From contig LR632930.1 in assembly GCA_902167325.1 (NCBI GenBank), positions 868,001-932,000 on the forward strand: a stretch of 64,000 bases of DNA. The letters run 5' to 3'. Origin of the DNA: Chitinophaga pinensis. Lineage in GTDB: Bacteria; Bacteroidota; Bacteroidia; Chitinophagales; Chitinophagaceae. Positions 42,879 to 52,970 of the stretch are shown here, one piece after another. Under the pieces are notes generated by a model. The model had not been told where the DNA came from, did not search any database, and saw only the letters and a list, made by a program, of their open reading frames with translations. Within the stretch, counting starts at the first letter, position 1. Each line of letters opens with the position of its first letter. The position numbers and the translations under genes are program-made.

Positions 42879-45072
42879 AAACCACTAAAAACTTGATGCG
42901 CATTAATTTCAATTGTTCAATCGAATAGTTGCCTTCTTCCAGTTCTTCTTTCGCAACAGCAAGGCTCGATGTTTCGCAGCCTTTGAAATACTCGAGGATC
43001 TCATCCTGTGCGTAATCGTCCAGCTCTTCGTCGATGCAATAGTCCAGGTTCAGTTTGGTGCCGCTGGCTACGATGGTTTCCATTTCATCGAGGAGCTGGG
43101 AATAAGAAAGTTCTTTGTTACGGGCAATGGTTTCGAGGGGCATTTTCTTGTCAATGTTCTGAATGATGAACACTTTCAGCCCGCTTTTATTGACCACGCT
43201 TTTCAGCACGAAATCGTCCGGCCTTACAATATCATTTTCTTCAACAAACCTGGAGATCACGTCAATGAACTGTTTCCCGTAGCGGATGGCCTTTCCTTTG
43301 CTCACGCCCTGGATCTTTTCGAGTTCCTGGGTGTTGGTGGGGAATTGGGTGGCCATATCTTCCAGTGAAGTTTCTAGGAAGATGACGAATGGAGGCAGGT
43401 TTTTTTCTTTCGCTACCTTCTTGCGAAGGTCTTTCAGCATTTCGAAGAGGACGGGATCAGCAGTAGGCTGTGGCTCTGCAGCTGCGTTTTCTTCTTCTTC
43501 TGCCGCTTCCTCTTCGAACTGGTGGTTGAGTGCCACGTGGATGAGGTAGGGCTTTTTCATGAACTTATGGCCCTTTTCAGTGATCTTGAGAAGACCGTAT
43601 TCTTCGATATCCTTATCGATCAGGCCTTCGAGCATCATCTGGCGAAGGAGCGAGTTCCAGAAATGGGCGTCGAACTCCTTCCCTTCTCCGAATACCTCCA
43701 GCTTATCGTGGCGGAATGTGGTGATCTGGGGGTTCGTTTTCCCGGTGATGATATTCACGACATAGTCGGAGCCGAATCGTTCCTCGAGCGACTGGATCGC
43801 CTTAAGGGCTATTACGACGCGGTTCTTGACTTCGATCTTTTCTTTCGGGTTACGGCAGTTATCGCACTTTCCGCAATCTTCCGTATCGTATTTTTCACCG
43901 AAATAATGGAGGATCACTTTACGGCGGCAAACGGCGCTTTCAGCATATGCAACGGTTTCGTTGATGAGCTGCGCACCCATTTCCCTTTCGGATAGGGGCT
44001 TGTCGCGCATCAGGTGCTCCAGCTTCTGAACATCCTGGTAGGAATAGAAGCAGATACAATTCCCTTCCAGCCCGTCGCGCCCTGCGCGGCCTGTTTCCTG
44101 GTAATAGTTTTCCAGGGACTTGGGGATGTTGTAGTGGATAACGAAGCGTACATCGGGCTTATCTATCCCCATGCCGAAGGCGATCGTGGCTACGATCACC
44201 TCTACGTCTTCGAGGAGGAACATATCCTGCCTTTGGGCACGCGTAGTTGCATCCAGCCCGGCGTGGTAAGCAACGGCCTTAATACCGTTGGCAACGAGCA
44301 TATCGGCCAGCTCTTCCGTGGTTTTACGGTTTAGCGTGTAAATGATGCCGGATTTGTCTTTATGCAGGTGAATGAACTTGACGATCTCCTTGATGGTCTG
44401 CTCCTTTTTGCGTTTCGGACGGATCTCGTAGTAGAGGTTAGGCCGGTTGAAGGAAGACATGTAGACCGCTGGTTCGTGCAGTTCCAGGTTCTTGATGATA
44501 TCACTCTGTACTTTGGGAGTAGCCGTAGCGGTGAGTGCGATAACGGGCAGCTTGGGGCTGATCATTTCGATCATCTCCTTCAGGCGCCGGTATTCCGGAC
44601 GGAAGTCGTGCCCCCATTCGGAAATACAGTGGGCTTCATCCACGGCAATGAAGGAAATCTCCAGCTCGCGGAAGAAGTCAATATTTTCCTGTTTCGTTAG
44701 CGTTTCAGGCGCTACGTACAGCATTTTTGTTTTGCCGGACTGCAAATCTGTACGAACCTTTTTGATCTGGGCCTTCGTAAGGGTGGAATTCAGGAAGTGA
44801 GCCACGTTATCTTTGCTGCTGTAAGAACGAACCAGGTCTACCTGGTTTTTCATCAGCGCGATCAGCGGGCTTACTATGAGCGCTACTCCGGGGCTCATCA
44901 GGGCCGGCAGTTGGTAGCAGAGAGATTTACCGCCGCCGGTTGGCATGATCACAAATGTATCTTTTCCGGAAAGTATGCTATTAATAATCTTCTCTTGATT
45001 CCCTTTGAAGGTATCAAACCCAAAATGTTCGTGTAATGCATCCAACAAACTTACCTTTGCAACAGCCATCAC
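42868..45072 (-). CDS. recQ: ATP-dependent DNA helicase RecQ
   Basis: A 734-residue 3'-5' helicase. Motif I is MPTGGGKS at 43-50, motif II VDEAHC, motif III ALTATAT, and motif VI HYNIPKSLENYYQETGRAGR. The RecQ zinc region follows (YDTEDCGKCDNC), then a winged-helix RQC domain and an HRDC domain (TNTQELEKIQGVSKGKAIRY). The C-terminal ~100 residues form a further helical module common in Bacteroidota RecQ. Start is the first or second Met. RecQ processes recombination intermediates and stalled forks. Confidence 0.96.
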   Translation of the reverse strand: MMAVAKVSLLDALHEHFGFDTFKGNQEKIINSILSGKDTFVIMPTGGGKSLCYQLPALMSPGVALIVSPLIALMKNQVDLVRSYSSKDNVAHFLNSTLTKAQIKKVRTDLQSGKTKMLYVAPETLTKQENIDFFRELEISFIAVDEAHCISEWGHDFRPEYRRLKEMIEMISPKLPVIALTATATPKVQSDIIKNLELHEPAVYMSSFNRPNLYYEIRPKRKKEQTIKEIVKFIHLHKDKSGIIYTLNRKTTEELADMLVANGIKAVAYHAGLDATTRAQRQDMFLLEDVEVIVATIAFGMGIDKPDVRFVIHYNIPKSLENYYQETGRAGRDGLEGNCICFYSYQDVQKLEHLMRDKPLSEREMGAQLINETVAYAESAVCRRKVILHYFGEKYDTEDCGKCDNCRNPKEKIEVKNRVVIALKAIQSLEERFGSDYVVNIITGKTNPQITTFRHDKLEVFGEGKEFDAHFWNSLLRQMMLEGLIDKDIEEYGLLKITEKGHKFMKKPYLIHVALNHQFEEEAAEEEENAAAEPQPTADPVLFEMLKDLRKKVAKEKNLPPFVIFLETSLEDMATQFPTNTQELEKIQGVSKGKAIRYGKQFIDVISRFVEENDIVRPDDFVLKSVVNKSGLKVFIIQNIDKKMPLETIARNKELSYSQLLDEMETIVASGTKLNLDYCIDEELDDYAQDEILEYFKGCETSSLAVAKEELEEGNYSIEQLKLMRIKFLVVYGN

Positions 45073-45244
45073 ATTTGTTATTTAGATCCAGTGAAATTGC
45101 AGCGATATAAACGCTGCCCATAGATGAAATATATTTGACATATAATTTTGGGGGACACGAAATTACTTAAAAAACCCCGTTGTGTCAATATAATTTACAG
45201 GATCGCGATGCTTGGTTAAAAAATGATAAATTTGTGTTTGTCGC

Positions 45245-46219
45245 ATGAAACAAAAGGTAACCGTCAATATTCGGGAAACAGGAAAAAGCACGATCAGGCT
45301 GGAATCGGCAGCGATCGGGAGCCTGGAACACTACATTAACGAGGATTTCGAGCGTGTGGTGGAGCTGATAGCGGGCTGTACAGGCCGTGTGGTGATAACG
45401 GGGATTGGCAAAAGTGCTATTATCGCTCAGAAGATCGTGGCCACCCTTAATTCCACAGGTACCCCTGCCCTCTTTATGCATGCGGCAGATGCCATTCACG
45501 GTGATTTAGGCATGATTACGCCTGAAGATGTGGTGGTTTGTATTTCCAAAAGCGGGGAATCTCCCGAGATCAAGGTGTTGGTACCATTGGTCCGCAACCT
45601 GGGTAACACCCTGGTTGCCATAGTCGGAAAAACCGACTCCTACCTGGCACAATCGGCACATTTTGTGCTGAATACGTACGTATCGCAGGAGGCCTGCCCT
45701 AACAACCTGGCCCCCACTTCCAGCACCACGGCACAAATGGTAATGGGCGACGCGCTGGCCGTTTGCCTCATAGAGATGAAAGGCTTTACCGCTGAAGATT
45801 TCGCCCGGTTCCACCCGGGAGGTACCCTCGGCAAAAAGCTCTATCTCAAAGTGGGCGACCTCAGCCGTCAGCACCAGGTACCTAAAGTGCGCCTCGAAAG
45901 CGGGCTGCGCGATGTAATTGTGGAAATCTCCTCCAAAATGCTCGGCGTTACCGGCGTTGTGGATGGGGAAGACCGTCTCCGTGGCATCATCACCGATGGA
46001 GACCTTCGGCGCATGCTGGAGAAAAATATGGATGCCGCCGGCGTTACCGCGGCAGACATCATGAGCAGCAACCCGAAAACGATCCAGTTCGATGAGCTGG
46101 CAGTAAATGCCCTCGAAATGATGAGAACGAATGACATCACCCAACTATTGGTCATGAAAGGTGATCAGTATCATGGAATTATACATTTACACGACTTAAT
46201 CCGAGAAGGAATTATTTAA
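45245..46219 (+). CDS. kdsD: Arabinose-5-phosphate isomerase, KdsD/KpsF type
   Basis: Interconverts ribulose 5-phosphate and arabinose 5-phosphate, the first step to Kdo for lipopolysaccharide. The 324-residue protein has an N-terminal SIS domain (VVITGIGKSAIIAQKIVATL, VCISKSGESPEIK, EACPNNLAPTSSTTAQMVMG) and two C-terminal CBS domains (about 205-324; GVVDGEDRLRGIITDGDLRR, QLLVMKGDQYHGIIHLHDL). It is followed after only three bases by the guanylyltransferase gene, pairing two cell-envelope sugar enzymes in one operon. Confidence 0.94.
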   Translation: MKQKVTVNIRETGKSTIRLESAAIGSLEHYINEDFERVVELIAGCTGRVVITGIGKSAIIAQKIVATLNSTGTPALFMHAADAIHGDLGMITPEDVVVCISKSGESPEIKVLVPLVRNLGNTLVAIVGKTDSYLAQSAHFVLNTYVSQEACPNNLAPTSSTTAQMVMGDALAVCLIEMKGFTAEDFARFHPGGTLGKKLYLKVGDLSRQHQVPKVRLESGLRDVIVEISSKMLGVTGVVDGEDRLRGIITDGDLRRMLEKNMDAAGVTAADIMSSNPKTIQFDELAVNALEMMRTNDITQLLVMKGDQYHGIIHLHDLIREGII

Positions 46220-46222
46220 ACG

Positions 46223-47314
46223 ATGACACCGTTAAATAACCATTTTTACGTGGCCATTATGGCCGGAGGAATTGGCAGCCGGTTCTGGCCATATAGCCGC
46301 ACAGACTATCCGAAACAATTCCTTGATATCCTCAACACAGGTAAAACGCTTTTGCAGTGGACCTATGAACGGTTCACGCAATTCATCCCGGAGGAAAACA
46401 TTTACGTGGTAACGCATCACCAGTATGCCGACACCGTGGCCAAACAGTTACCCAAGCTGCCTTCGGATAACATTGTGAGTGAACCGTCGCGGAAAAATAC
46501 CGCACCCTGTGTGGCATATATTTCCCATAAGATCCACAAGAAGGACCCCAAGGCCAGCATGATCTGCGCACCTGCAGACCATTTGATCATGGACGCGATG
46601 TCTTTCACCACCACCTGCCTCAACGCCCTCCTGTTCGCTCAGAAGCACAGCGCCCTCCTCACCCTTGGTATTAAACCCACCCGGCCCGACACCGGATATG
46701 GTTACATCCAGTACGAGACGGAACAGGTAGCTGATAACGTTTACAAAGTGAAAACGTTCACGGAAAAGCCCAATCTGGAACTGGCGAAAACCTTCCTGAA
46801 AAGCGGTGACTTCCTCTGGAACGCGGGCATTTTCGTATGGAACGTTAAATCCATCCTACAGGCAATGGCCTCACATCTCCCGGAAATGGACGAACTGTTT
46901 GTGCAGAGTACGGATACACTGAATACCCCTAAAGAGAAAGAGACCATCGAGCGTATCTACTCGCAATGCACCAATATTTCCATCGATTATGGTATCATGG
47001 AAAAGGCCGACAACGTATACGTGATCCCCTCCAACTTCGGCTGGAGCGATCTTGGCACCTGGGCTTCTGCATACGAGAACCTCGAAAAGGATTATCTCGG
47101 GAATGCCGTACAGGGTAAAAACGTAATGGTGATAGACGCCACCAAATGCATGGTAAAAGCTCCGAACGATAAGCTGGTACTGCTGCAGGGGCTGGATGAT
47201 ATGATCGTGATCGACACCAATGATGTGCTGCTCATCTGCAAAAAGCAGAACGAACAACAGATCAAAGAATACGTTGCCGAAGTGAAGCGCCACAAAGGCG
47301 ACAAGTTCATGTAG
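46223..47314 (+). CDS. manC: Mannose-1-phosphate guanylyltransferase
   Basis: Makes GDP-mannose from mannose 1-phosphate and GTP. The 363-residue enzyme has the nucleotidyltransferase signature GGIGSRFWPYSRTDYPKQF near the N-terminus, the EPSRKNTAPC segment, PTRPDTGYGYIQ, the EKP loop and FLWNAGIFVW, and ends without the phosphomannose isomerase half found in bifunctional enzymes. It is cotranscribed with kdsD. GDP-mannose feeds O-antigen, capsule or exopolysaccharide; no glycosyltransferases adjoin. Confidence 0.93.
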   Translation: MTPLNNHFYVAIMAGGIGSRFWPYSRTDYPKQFLDILNTGKTLLQWTYERFTQFIPEENIYVVTHHQYADTVAKQLPKLPSDNIVSEPSRKNTAPCVAYISHKIHKKDPKASMICAPADHLIMDAMSFTTTCLNALLFAQKHSALLTLGIKPTRPDTGYGYIQYETEQVADNVYKVKTFTEKPNLELAKTFLKSGDFLWNAGIFVWNVKSILQAMASHLPEMDELFVQSTDTLNTPKEKETIERIYSQCTNISIDYGIMEKADNVYVIPSNFGWSDLGTWASAYENLEKDYLGNAVQGKNVMVIDATKCMVKAPNDKLVLLQGLDDMIVIDTNDVLLICKKQNEQQIKEYVAEVKRHKGDKFM

Positions 47315-47334
47315 GAGTACAAAACATTACTGCA

Positions 47335-47371
47335 TAAAAAAAGCCGGAAGCGACTGCTCTTCCGGCTTTTG
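47335..47371. terminator. Bidirectional terminator between manC and the carbonic anhydrase gene
   Basis: Perfect stem AGCCGGAAG (342-350) / CTTCCGGCT (359-367), with A-run before and T-run after, in the gap between convergent genes. Confidence 0.88.
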
Positions 47372-47382
47372 ACTTTTCAGGG

Positions 47383-48054
47383 TCAGGCGGTTTTCTCGGC
47401 CACCTCCAGCGGATGCCCGATCCGCCTGGTATGCTCGTGGAAAGTAACCACACCTGTTTCGACATCATACATGGCTCCGATAATGCCTACTTCCCCGTTA
47501 TCGATCATCTCTGCGAGAATGATGCTCTGTTCGAGAATGGCCTGTACCGAACGTTCGGTATGGATATTTGTAACGGCTTCTACGAAATCCTGGTTTTTGG
47601 ATGTTCTGTTTTCAGTAATGGTTTTCTCCTGGAATACCGCCGGGCGGATTTTGCCCAGCAGGCCGGTAAGGTTACCCATTTCCACATGATCGCACGCGCC
47701 CTTGATAGCGCCGCAATGCGTGTGACCGAGTATAACAATGAATTTAGATCCGGCTACTTTACATGCGTACTCCAGGCTGCCCAGCACATTGTCTGATACC
47801 ACAGCACCGGCAAGGCGGATGCTGAAGATATCGCCCAGTCCCTGATCAAACACCAGCTCTGCGGAGGTGCGGGAATCCATACAGCTTACCACAGCAGCAA
47901 CCGGCCACTGGCCTTCTTTTGTATCGTTCACCATCTGCAGCAGATTGCGGTTGAAGCGCAGGTTGCTTACAAAGCGCTCATTACCTTCTTTCAATATCTG
48001 CAGTGCCATTTCAGGCGTTGTATTGCTCTGGGAGAGTTTGTTGTGTGTTCTCAT
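47383..48054 (-). CDS. Beta-class carbonic anhydrase
   Basis: A 223-residue enzyme interconverting CO2 and bicarbonate. The zinc ligands Cys58 (SCMDSR, with Asp60 and Arg62 as the catalytic dyad), His111 and Cys114 (GHTHCGA) are all present. SIRLAGAVVSDNVLGSLEYA is the family core. The gene lies 15 bases downstream of a SulP anion transporter, a partnership repeatedly seen for bicarbonate uptake and use. Confidence 0.94.
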   Translation of the reverse strand: MRTHNKLSQSNTTPEMALQILKEGNERFVSNLRFNRNLLQMVNDTKEGQWPVAAVVSCMDSRTSAELVFDQGLGDIFSIRLAGAVVSDNVLGSLEYACKVAGSKFIVILGHTHCGAIKGACDHVEMGNLTGLLGKIRPAVFQEKTITENRTSKNQDFVEAVTNIHTERSVQAILEQSIILAEMIDNGEVGIIGAMYDVETGVVTFHEHTRRIGHPLEVAEKTA

Positions 48055-48069
48055 GTTCCGATAATTTTT

Positions 48070-49716
48070 TTAATTGACTGATAGTTCTTTTAACAATTCT
48101 TTATGGGTGCCCTGTGAGTGTGTTACTGCCACAGGTGATTCTTTCTCCCCGTTCATGAAGAGATGATCGGTATTATTTATTTTATACGCTTCCTTAAAGC
48201 CGCGGAGCACAACTTTGATCTGCTTCTGCGGTGCTTTTATCTGGGTGAATTCCCGGATAATATCCAGCACATCCTGATCGATGTATGTTGTTTTAGCGGC
48301 ATCGATAATAACGGTGCTGTTGTCGGGCATTTTATCCAGCGTAAGCAGGATGTTGGCTTTATTGAGGAAGGATACTTCCTGAGACAGTTCGAGTACGAAC
48401 ATATCGCCGGTGCGGTAATGCTCCTTACTGAATAAGTAAGGTGTTTTCATGTTGCCCCAGAGCAGGAACAGGATGCTTACGCACAGCCCCACGGCCACAC
48501 CTACCAGCAGGTTGGTGAACACAATCATCAATACGGTTACAACGAAGGGGATCCACTGATACTTTCCTTTTGCGAACATCTGCTTGAAAACGGCGGGTTT
48601 GCAAAGCTTGTATCCGGTAACCAGCAGCACACCAGCGAGGGTAGACAGCGGAATCATGTTCAACAGCATGGGGATGAGCGCGGCACACACGAGGAGGAGC
48701 GTACCGTGTGCAATGGTTGCCACTTTAGTACGGCCGCCGGCGTTAATGTTTGCGGAAGAACGTACGATCACCGAAGTAATGGGCAGGCCGCCGATAAGAC
48801 CGCTGGCCATGTTGGCGATGCCTTGTGCGCGCAGTTCCCGGTTAGGATCGGAGTATCTTTTGAGGGGGTCCAGCTTATCGGTTGCTTCGAGGTTCAGCAG
48901 TGTTTCAATGGAAGCTACGATGGCAATGGTGGCAGCTACGATCCAGACCTGGCTATTCATCAGCTGGCTGAAATCGGGCATGGAAAACTGGCTGAAGAAT
49001 CCATTAACGGAATCTGCCACCGGTAAAGTTACCAGGTGAGACTGTTCCAGTGCAAGGCCGGAGCCGGTAGCAATGAAAAGCTGGTTGATACCAACACCGG
49101 AAAGAACGGCTACCAGCGCGGCAGGAATGGACCCTACTTTCGGGATTTTAGACCAGTAAAGCAGGATAGCAATGGACGCCGCAGTGATAATGGCGGCGCC
49201 CAATTGTATATGTCTGATACTGCTCAATGCGGAGGAGATAATGTTTTCTCCGCTAACCTGGATGAATGCAAGCTGACCCTCCGCCTGCTCGTCGTGACCA
49301 ACGGCATGGGGGATCTGCGTTATAATAATACTGATGCCGATAGCGGTGAGCATACCGGTAATTACATTCGATGGGAAATAGTTGGCGATAACACCGGCTT
49401 TAACAAAGCCCAGCATAAGCTGGAATGCACCGGCGAGAAATACGGCGAGGAGGAACGTTTCCCAGGTACCCAGCTTCAGGATAGCTGCGGCCACGATGGT
49501 AATCAGGCCTGCAGCAGGACCGCTGACGCTGAGATGGGAACCACTGAAAGAACCGACCACGATACCACCGAGGATACCGGCGATAAGACCGGCGAAAAGT
49601 GGAGCACCGGACGCCAGGGCAATGCCAAGGCAAAGCGGGATGGCGATTAGAAATACGACCAGACCCGCAGAGAAGTCGCCCTTAATATTGGACATAGCAG
49701 GAATTTGCTTGCTCAT
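48070..49716 (-). CDS. SulP family inorganic anion (probably bicarbonate) transporter
   Basis: A 548-residue membrane protein with 10-14 helices, opening DFSAGLVVFLIAIPLCLGIALA, the SulP signature, and continuing with FSGSHLSVSGPAAGLITI and GLIGGLPITSVIVRSSANINAG. The C-terminal 110 residues form a STAS domain (VLELSQEVSFLNKANILLTL). The cotranscribed beta-carbonic anhydrase suggests bicarbonate as substrate, although sulfate cannot be excluded from sequence alone. Confidence 0.92.
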   Translation of the reverse strand: MSKQIPAMSNIKGDFSAGLVVFLIAIPLCLGIALASGAPLFAGLIAGILGGIVVGSFSGSHLSVSGPAAGLITIVAAAILKLGTWETFLLAVFLAGAFQLMLGFVKAGVIANYFPSNVITGMLTAIGISIIITQIPHAVGHDEQAEGQLAFIQVSGENIISSALSSIRHIQLGAAIITAASIAILLYWSKIPKVGSIPAALVAVLSGVGINQLFIATGSGLALEQSHLVTLPVADSVNGFFSQFSMPDFSQLMNSQVWIVAATIAIVASIETLLNLEATDKLDPLKRYSDPNRELRAQGIANMASGLIGGLPITSVIVRSSANINAGGRTKVATIAHGTLLLVCAALIPMLLNMIPLSTLAGVLLVTGYKLCKPAVFKQMFAKGKYQWIPFVVTVLMIVFTNLLVGVAVGLCVSILFLLWGNMKTPYLFSKEHYRTGDMFVLELSQEVSFLNKANILLTLDKMPDNSTVIIDAAKTTYIDQDVLDIIREFTQIKAPQKQIKVVLRGFKEAYKINNTDHLFMNGEKESPVAVTHSQGTHKELLKELSVN

Positions 49717-49972
49717 GTAGCTTAGATTTTATACGGAGCCAGCATCGCGCGCTCTGGCTGGCCGCAGTCATTTAGGCCATGCCGGAACGTTTTGCGCCTG
49801 AAAAGGGCCTGTTCACTATAGTTGCCGCGTCATGTGTACCGCCTGCAGTGCGGAAATCATGAAGGGAAACATCGAAACAGCCTTATCCGGCCATGCAGAT
49901 GCGTTTTCCGTGTCGAGAATAAAAAAATGAAAAGTCAATGCGCCCGTCCTGATACAGGTGGCGCGAACGGTA

Positions 49973-50269
49973 CTAAGAAAGCACGTTCGGAGGCGGTGTC
50001 TGAATCTCCTGCACGGGTCCTGCAGGGATGTCCTCAAATAAGCGGTAGGTGAATGTGGTCAGGAAAAGGGCCGGGTTCATCTCAGTTTCTCCTTCTCCAT
50101 AGCGGTGACAGTTCAGGTCGCTGGCGAGCCTGATGCTCTTAGAACCATAACTGCCCTCCACATGTTCTTCTACAATCTGATTATTAAACAGCAGTTTCCC
50201 TACTTCCTTGATAGGAAGCACCTGAATGCACATCAGGCCAAAGAGAAAAATACTGACTAATTTTTTCAT
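49973..50269 (-). CDS. Small exported hypothetical protein
   Basis: A 98-residue protein beginning with a signal-like hydrophobic segment (MKKLVSIFLFGLMCIQVLP). The remainder is polar, with RLASDLNCHRYGEGETEMNP and a proline-rich end (IQTPPPNVLS). The start at 50269 is chosen because it opens the signal sequence; the frame is open to a TTG at 50344. No family recognised. The 256 bases between its stop and the SulP gene start contain nothing I can support. Confidence 0.55.
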   Translation of the reverse strand: MKKLVSIFLFGLMCIQVLPIKEVGKLLFNNQIVEEHVEGSYGSKSIRLASDLNCHRYGEGETEMNPALFLTTFTYRLFEDIPAGPVQEIQTPPPNVLS

Positions 50270-50556
50270 GAATTGTATATGACACACTTTATGATGAAGC
50301 AAAAGTAACCCAGGAACATCATAAATCATACTTTTCCGGGTCAAAAAAATGTTAAATAACCCTTAAGCCACTATAAATCTGCTACTTATAGTTGATTATT
50401 GGAACTATAGCCCATCCTTTGTATTTACCGCTCATCAAAAATCGGCTCCCTTCCTTACCTGTCGGTATATCCATCAAACCTAATCCTGTATTGAATTTCA
50501 TGTCAAAAACCGGTAATGTTCTAAGCAAGTTATTTTGCATTAAACGGTATTCGGTA

Positions 50557-50586
50557 TTGCATAGTAGTAAATTGTTCATATCTTTG
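50557..50586 (+). promoter_or_regulatory. Bacteroidota-type promoter for padR/PspC operon
   Basis: TTG (50557-50559), a 19-base spacer and TATCTTTG (50579-50586) give a full consensus match. The PadR start is 45 bases downstream, leaving room for an autoregulatory operator. Confidence 0.7.
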
Positions 50587-50631
50587 TTATGTCAAGCTGA
50601 ATGATCAGCTTAAAAACAAAGCTCACTTGCC

Positions 50632-50970
50632 ATGAATATAGATAACACACAATCACAGATGAGAAAAGGAGTGCTGGAGTTCTGCATTCTGTCCATCATC
50701 AAGCAAGGCGAGGCTTATCCTTCAGACATTATTGAAAAAATGAAAGAAGCGAAGCTGGATATCCTGGAAGGGACTTTATATCCGCTTTTGACACGCCTCA
50801 AGAACGCGGAGTTTCTCACTTACCGTTGGGTAGAAAGCAGCTCGGGCCCTCCACGTAAGTACTTCTCCATGACAGATAAAGGGGAAACCTTTTATAAAGT
50901 ACTGGAGGCCACCTGGAACGAACTGGCTAACGCTGTTCACCAGCTTACTCAACCAAATGTAAATCAATAA
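50632..50970 (+). CDS. PadR family transcriptional regulator
   Basis: A 112-residue winged-helix repressor. MRKGVLEFCILSIIKQGEAYPSD-type opening, EGTLYPLLTRLKNAEFLTYRW as the recognition helix and wing, and PPRKYFSMTDKGE are the standard PadR landmarks. The C-terminal helix for dimerisation is short. The gene sits 38 bases before the PspC-domain gene; PadR/PspC pairs recur in Bacteroidota, so the regulator probably controls the membrane protein and itself. Confidence 0.93.
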   Translation: MNIDNTQSQMRKGVLEFCILSIIKQGEAYPSDIIEKMKEAKLDILEGTLYPLLTRLKNAEFLTYRWVESSSGPPRKYFSMTDKGETFYKVLEATWNELANAVHQLTQPNVNQ

Positions 50971-51008
50971 ATTACCATCCACCCAAAACCTAAAAACCAG
51001 ATTTTGTG

Positions 51009-52799
51009 ATGAAAAAGATTATCAACATAAACCTCTCCAGCCGCCTGATTCCCATCGAGGATTCGGCTTATGAGCTGCTCCGGCTCTACCTGGACAGCCT
51101 CAAGCGATACTTCTCGCAGGAAGAGGGCGCCGATGAGATTGTGAGCGATATCGAAAGCCGCATCGCAGAAGTGTTCCAGGATAAGATCCGTAAAGGGGCA
51201 CATTGTATCACCGATGAAGATGTGAGCGAGATCAAAGCTTCCATGGGTACGCCTGAACAATTTGGCGACGAGCAGCCTGCTGCCGGCAATGCATCTGCAA
51301 CCTCCGGAACGGGCAAACAGGAAAACCAGCAGTTCAATTACGACCAGTACATCCGGCCCCGTAAACGCTTTTACCGCGATACGGATAATAAAGTGATCGG
51401 TGGTGTCTGCAGTGGTCTTGCCGCTTATTTCCGCATCGATCCCGTGGTGCTGCGCATCCTCTTCGTCATCACAGCGCTCCTGTGGGGTGGTGGTATCCTG
51501 CTGTATCTGATCCTCTGGTTTGCAACGCCTGAAGCGGAAACTACCGCTGAAAAGCTGGAAATGCGGGGTGAGAAGGTGGATTTAAATAATATTAAAGCGA
51601 CCGTTCAGGAAGAAATGAACACCATCCGCGCCCGCATGGAAAGAATGGGGGACGATATGCGAAATTTTTCTACGGGCCGCGGAAAACAGTTCGGTAGAGA
51701 TGCCGGATCTGCTATCGAATCATTCTTCCGGGGATTGGCTAACGCCATCGTTTGGCTGGCCAAAGGGTTCTTCCTGTTCTTCGGTTTCGTGATGCTTTTC
51801 GTGCTGGTTGCGGGCCTGATCACCGCTGCCTCCTTTTCCGCGGTCCTCCTGCCGATCAAAGACCTCATTTTCGTTGGGGGCACGCAGGCCATGCTTTTCT
51901 GGCCCGTAATCGCCCTCCTGATCGGGATTCCCATCCTCGGCCTTATCCTCTTCCTGGTGCGCAAAATCACCGGTAACAAGATGCCGAATAAATATGCCGG
52001 CATGACGCTCGGGTTCTTCTGGATACTCGGTATCGTGCTCGCCATTACACTCGCCGTTTCTTTGTCCCGCGACTTTACAACCGGCAACGGCGTACGTGAA
52101 ACCATCAGCATTCAGCAGCCCTCCAACGGCCGCCTCATTATATCCCCTGCGGATGATCTGCTGGATATAGAAGAGCACAATATCTTCGACCATCTGCACA
52201 TCACGGACGATACTGCTGTGATCGACCTCATCCATATCAATATGGAAAAGAGCCCGAACGATCAGTTCGGCATGGAGATCACAAAAAGATCCCGCGGCGG
52301 CAGCAGCTCGGAAGCCAGAGATCTGGCCCGCCAGATCACGTTCCAGGTTAACCAGAACGATTCCATGCTGTACCTGCCAACCGGTTTCTCCATCCCCCGC
52401 CACCACTCAAAATACCGTGGGCAACATGTTGTAATAACGATATATGTGCCCGCCGGCAAGGAGCTGATTATCGACCGCAAGGCCCGTGATCACTATCATA
52501 TCAACGGATACCGTTACGGCCGCTGGTGGGATGAAGGGCATAACTGGGATGAAAATGAGCGTATCGACCTGAAAATGAATGATAACGGTAACTGGGAAAG
52601 GCGGGAACTGCCTGCAGACCCCGGCACCGAACGTCACCATCGCGATTCGCTGAACCGGAACTACCGCTATAAGGGTCCGGATGGTAACCAGCCCCCTGCA
52701 AAAGCGGATACCGTACCGGTTGCCGCCCCCCTTCCGAAAACAACTGCGGCAGCAAGCTTCATCGGCTTCCTGTTCCGCACCCCAACAGTACTTTCTTAA
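51009..52799 (+). CDS. PspC domain-containing membrane protein
   Basis: A 596-residue protein. Residues 1-90 are a cytosolic helical region (MKKIININLSSRLIPIEDSA) typical of Bacteroidota PspC proteins. The PspC domain follows at about 115-175 (RFYRDTDNKVIGGVCSGLAAY), ending in a membrane helix. Two or three more membrane segments lie between about 250 and 355, and the C-terminal 230 residues form an extracytoplasmic region rich in beta-strands and His/Arg/Asp. The ATG at 51009 is preferred to the GTG one codon earlier. PspC proteins respond to envelope stress; coupling to PadR suggests inducible expression. Confidence 0.88.
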   Translation: MKKIININLSSRLIPIEDSAYELLRLYLDSLKRYFSQEEGADEIVSDIESRIAEVFQDKIRKGAHCITDEDVSEIKASMGTPEQFGDEQPAAGNASATSGTGKQENQQFNYDQYIRPRKRFYRDTDNKVIGGVCSGLAAYFRIDPVVLRILFVITALLWGGGILLYLILWFATPEAETTAEKLEMRGEKVDLNNIKATVQEEMNTIRARMERMGDDMRNFSTGRGKQFGRDAGSAIESFFRGLANAIVWLAKGFFLFFGFVMLFVLVAGLITAASFSAVLLPIKDLIFVGGTQAMLFWPVIALLIGIPILGLILFLVRKITGNKMPNKYAGMTLGFFWILGIVLAITLAVSLSRDFTTGNGVRETISIQQPSNGRLIISPADDLLDIEEHNIFDHLHITDDTAVIDLIHINMEKSPNDQFGMEITKRSRGGSSSEARDLARQITFQVNQNDSMLYLPTGFSIPRHHSKYRGQHVVITIYVPAGKELIIDRKARDHYHINGYRYGRWWDEGHNWDENERIDLKMNDNGNWERRELPADPGTERHHRDSLNRNYRYKGPDGNQPPAKADTVPVAAPLPKTTAAASFIGFLFRTPTVLS

Positions 52800-52843
52800 T
52801 AAAAGCAATTCGTCACAATAAGTTTAGTTTCTAAAACCTGAGA

Positions 52844-52867
52844 AACCGCGGTCTTTACCGCGGTTTT
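52844..52867 (+). terminator. Terminator after the PspC-domain gene
   Basis: Perfect stem AACCGCGGT (844-852) / ACCGCGGTT (857-865), loop CTTT, followed by TTGCTTTTT. Confidence 0.85.
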
Positions 52868-52970
52868 GCTTTTTGGGGATACCGCTGGCCCTTTTTTCCC
52901 GATCCGATCATTCCCCTCCCTTATTAATTGCTAGTTTTGCATATTCAAAAAACCGGAGGATCAGATAAGG

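Noticed and set aside
42913..44700. Several plus-strand frames of 80-157 codons across recQ
   Set aside because: They are shadows of recQ, whose helicase motifs are unambiguous.
50382..50604. Two overlapping small frames (65 and 70 codons) on opposite strands before padR
   Set aside because: Neither has supporting features, and the padR promoter lies inside the same stretch.
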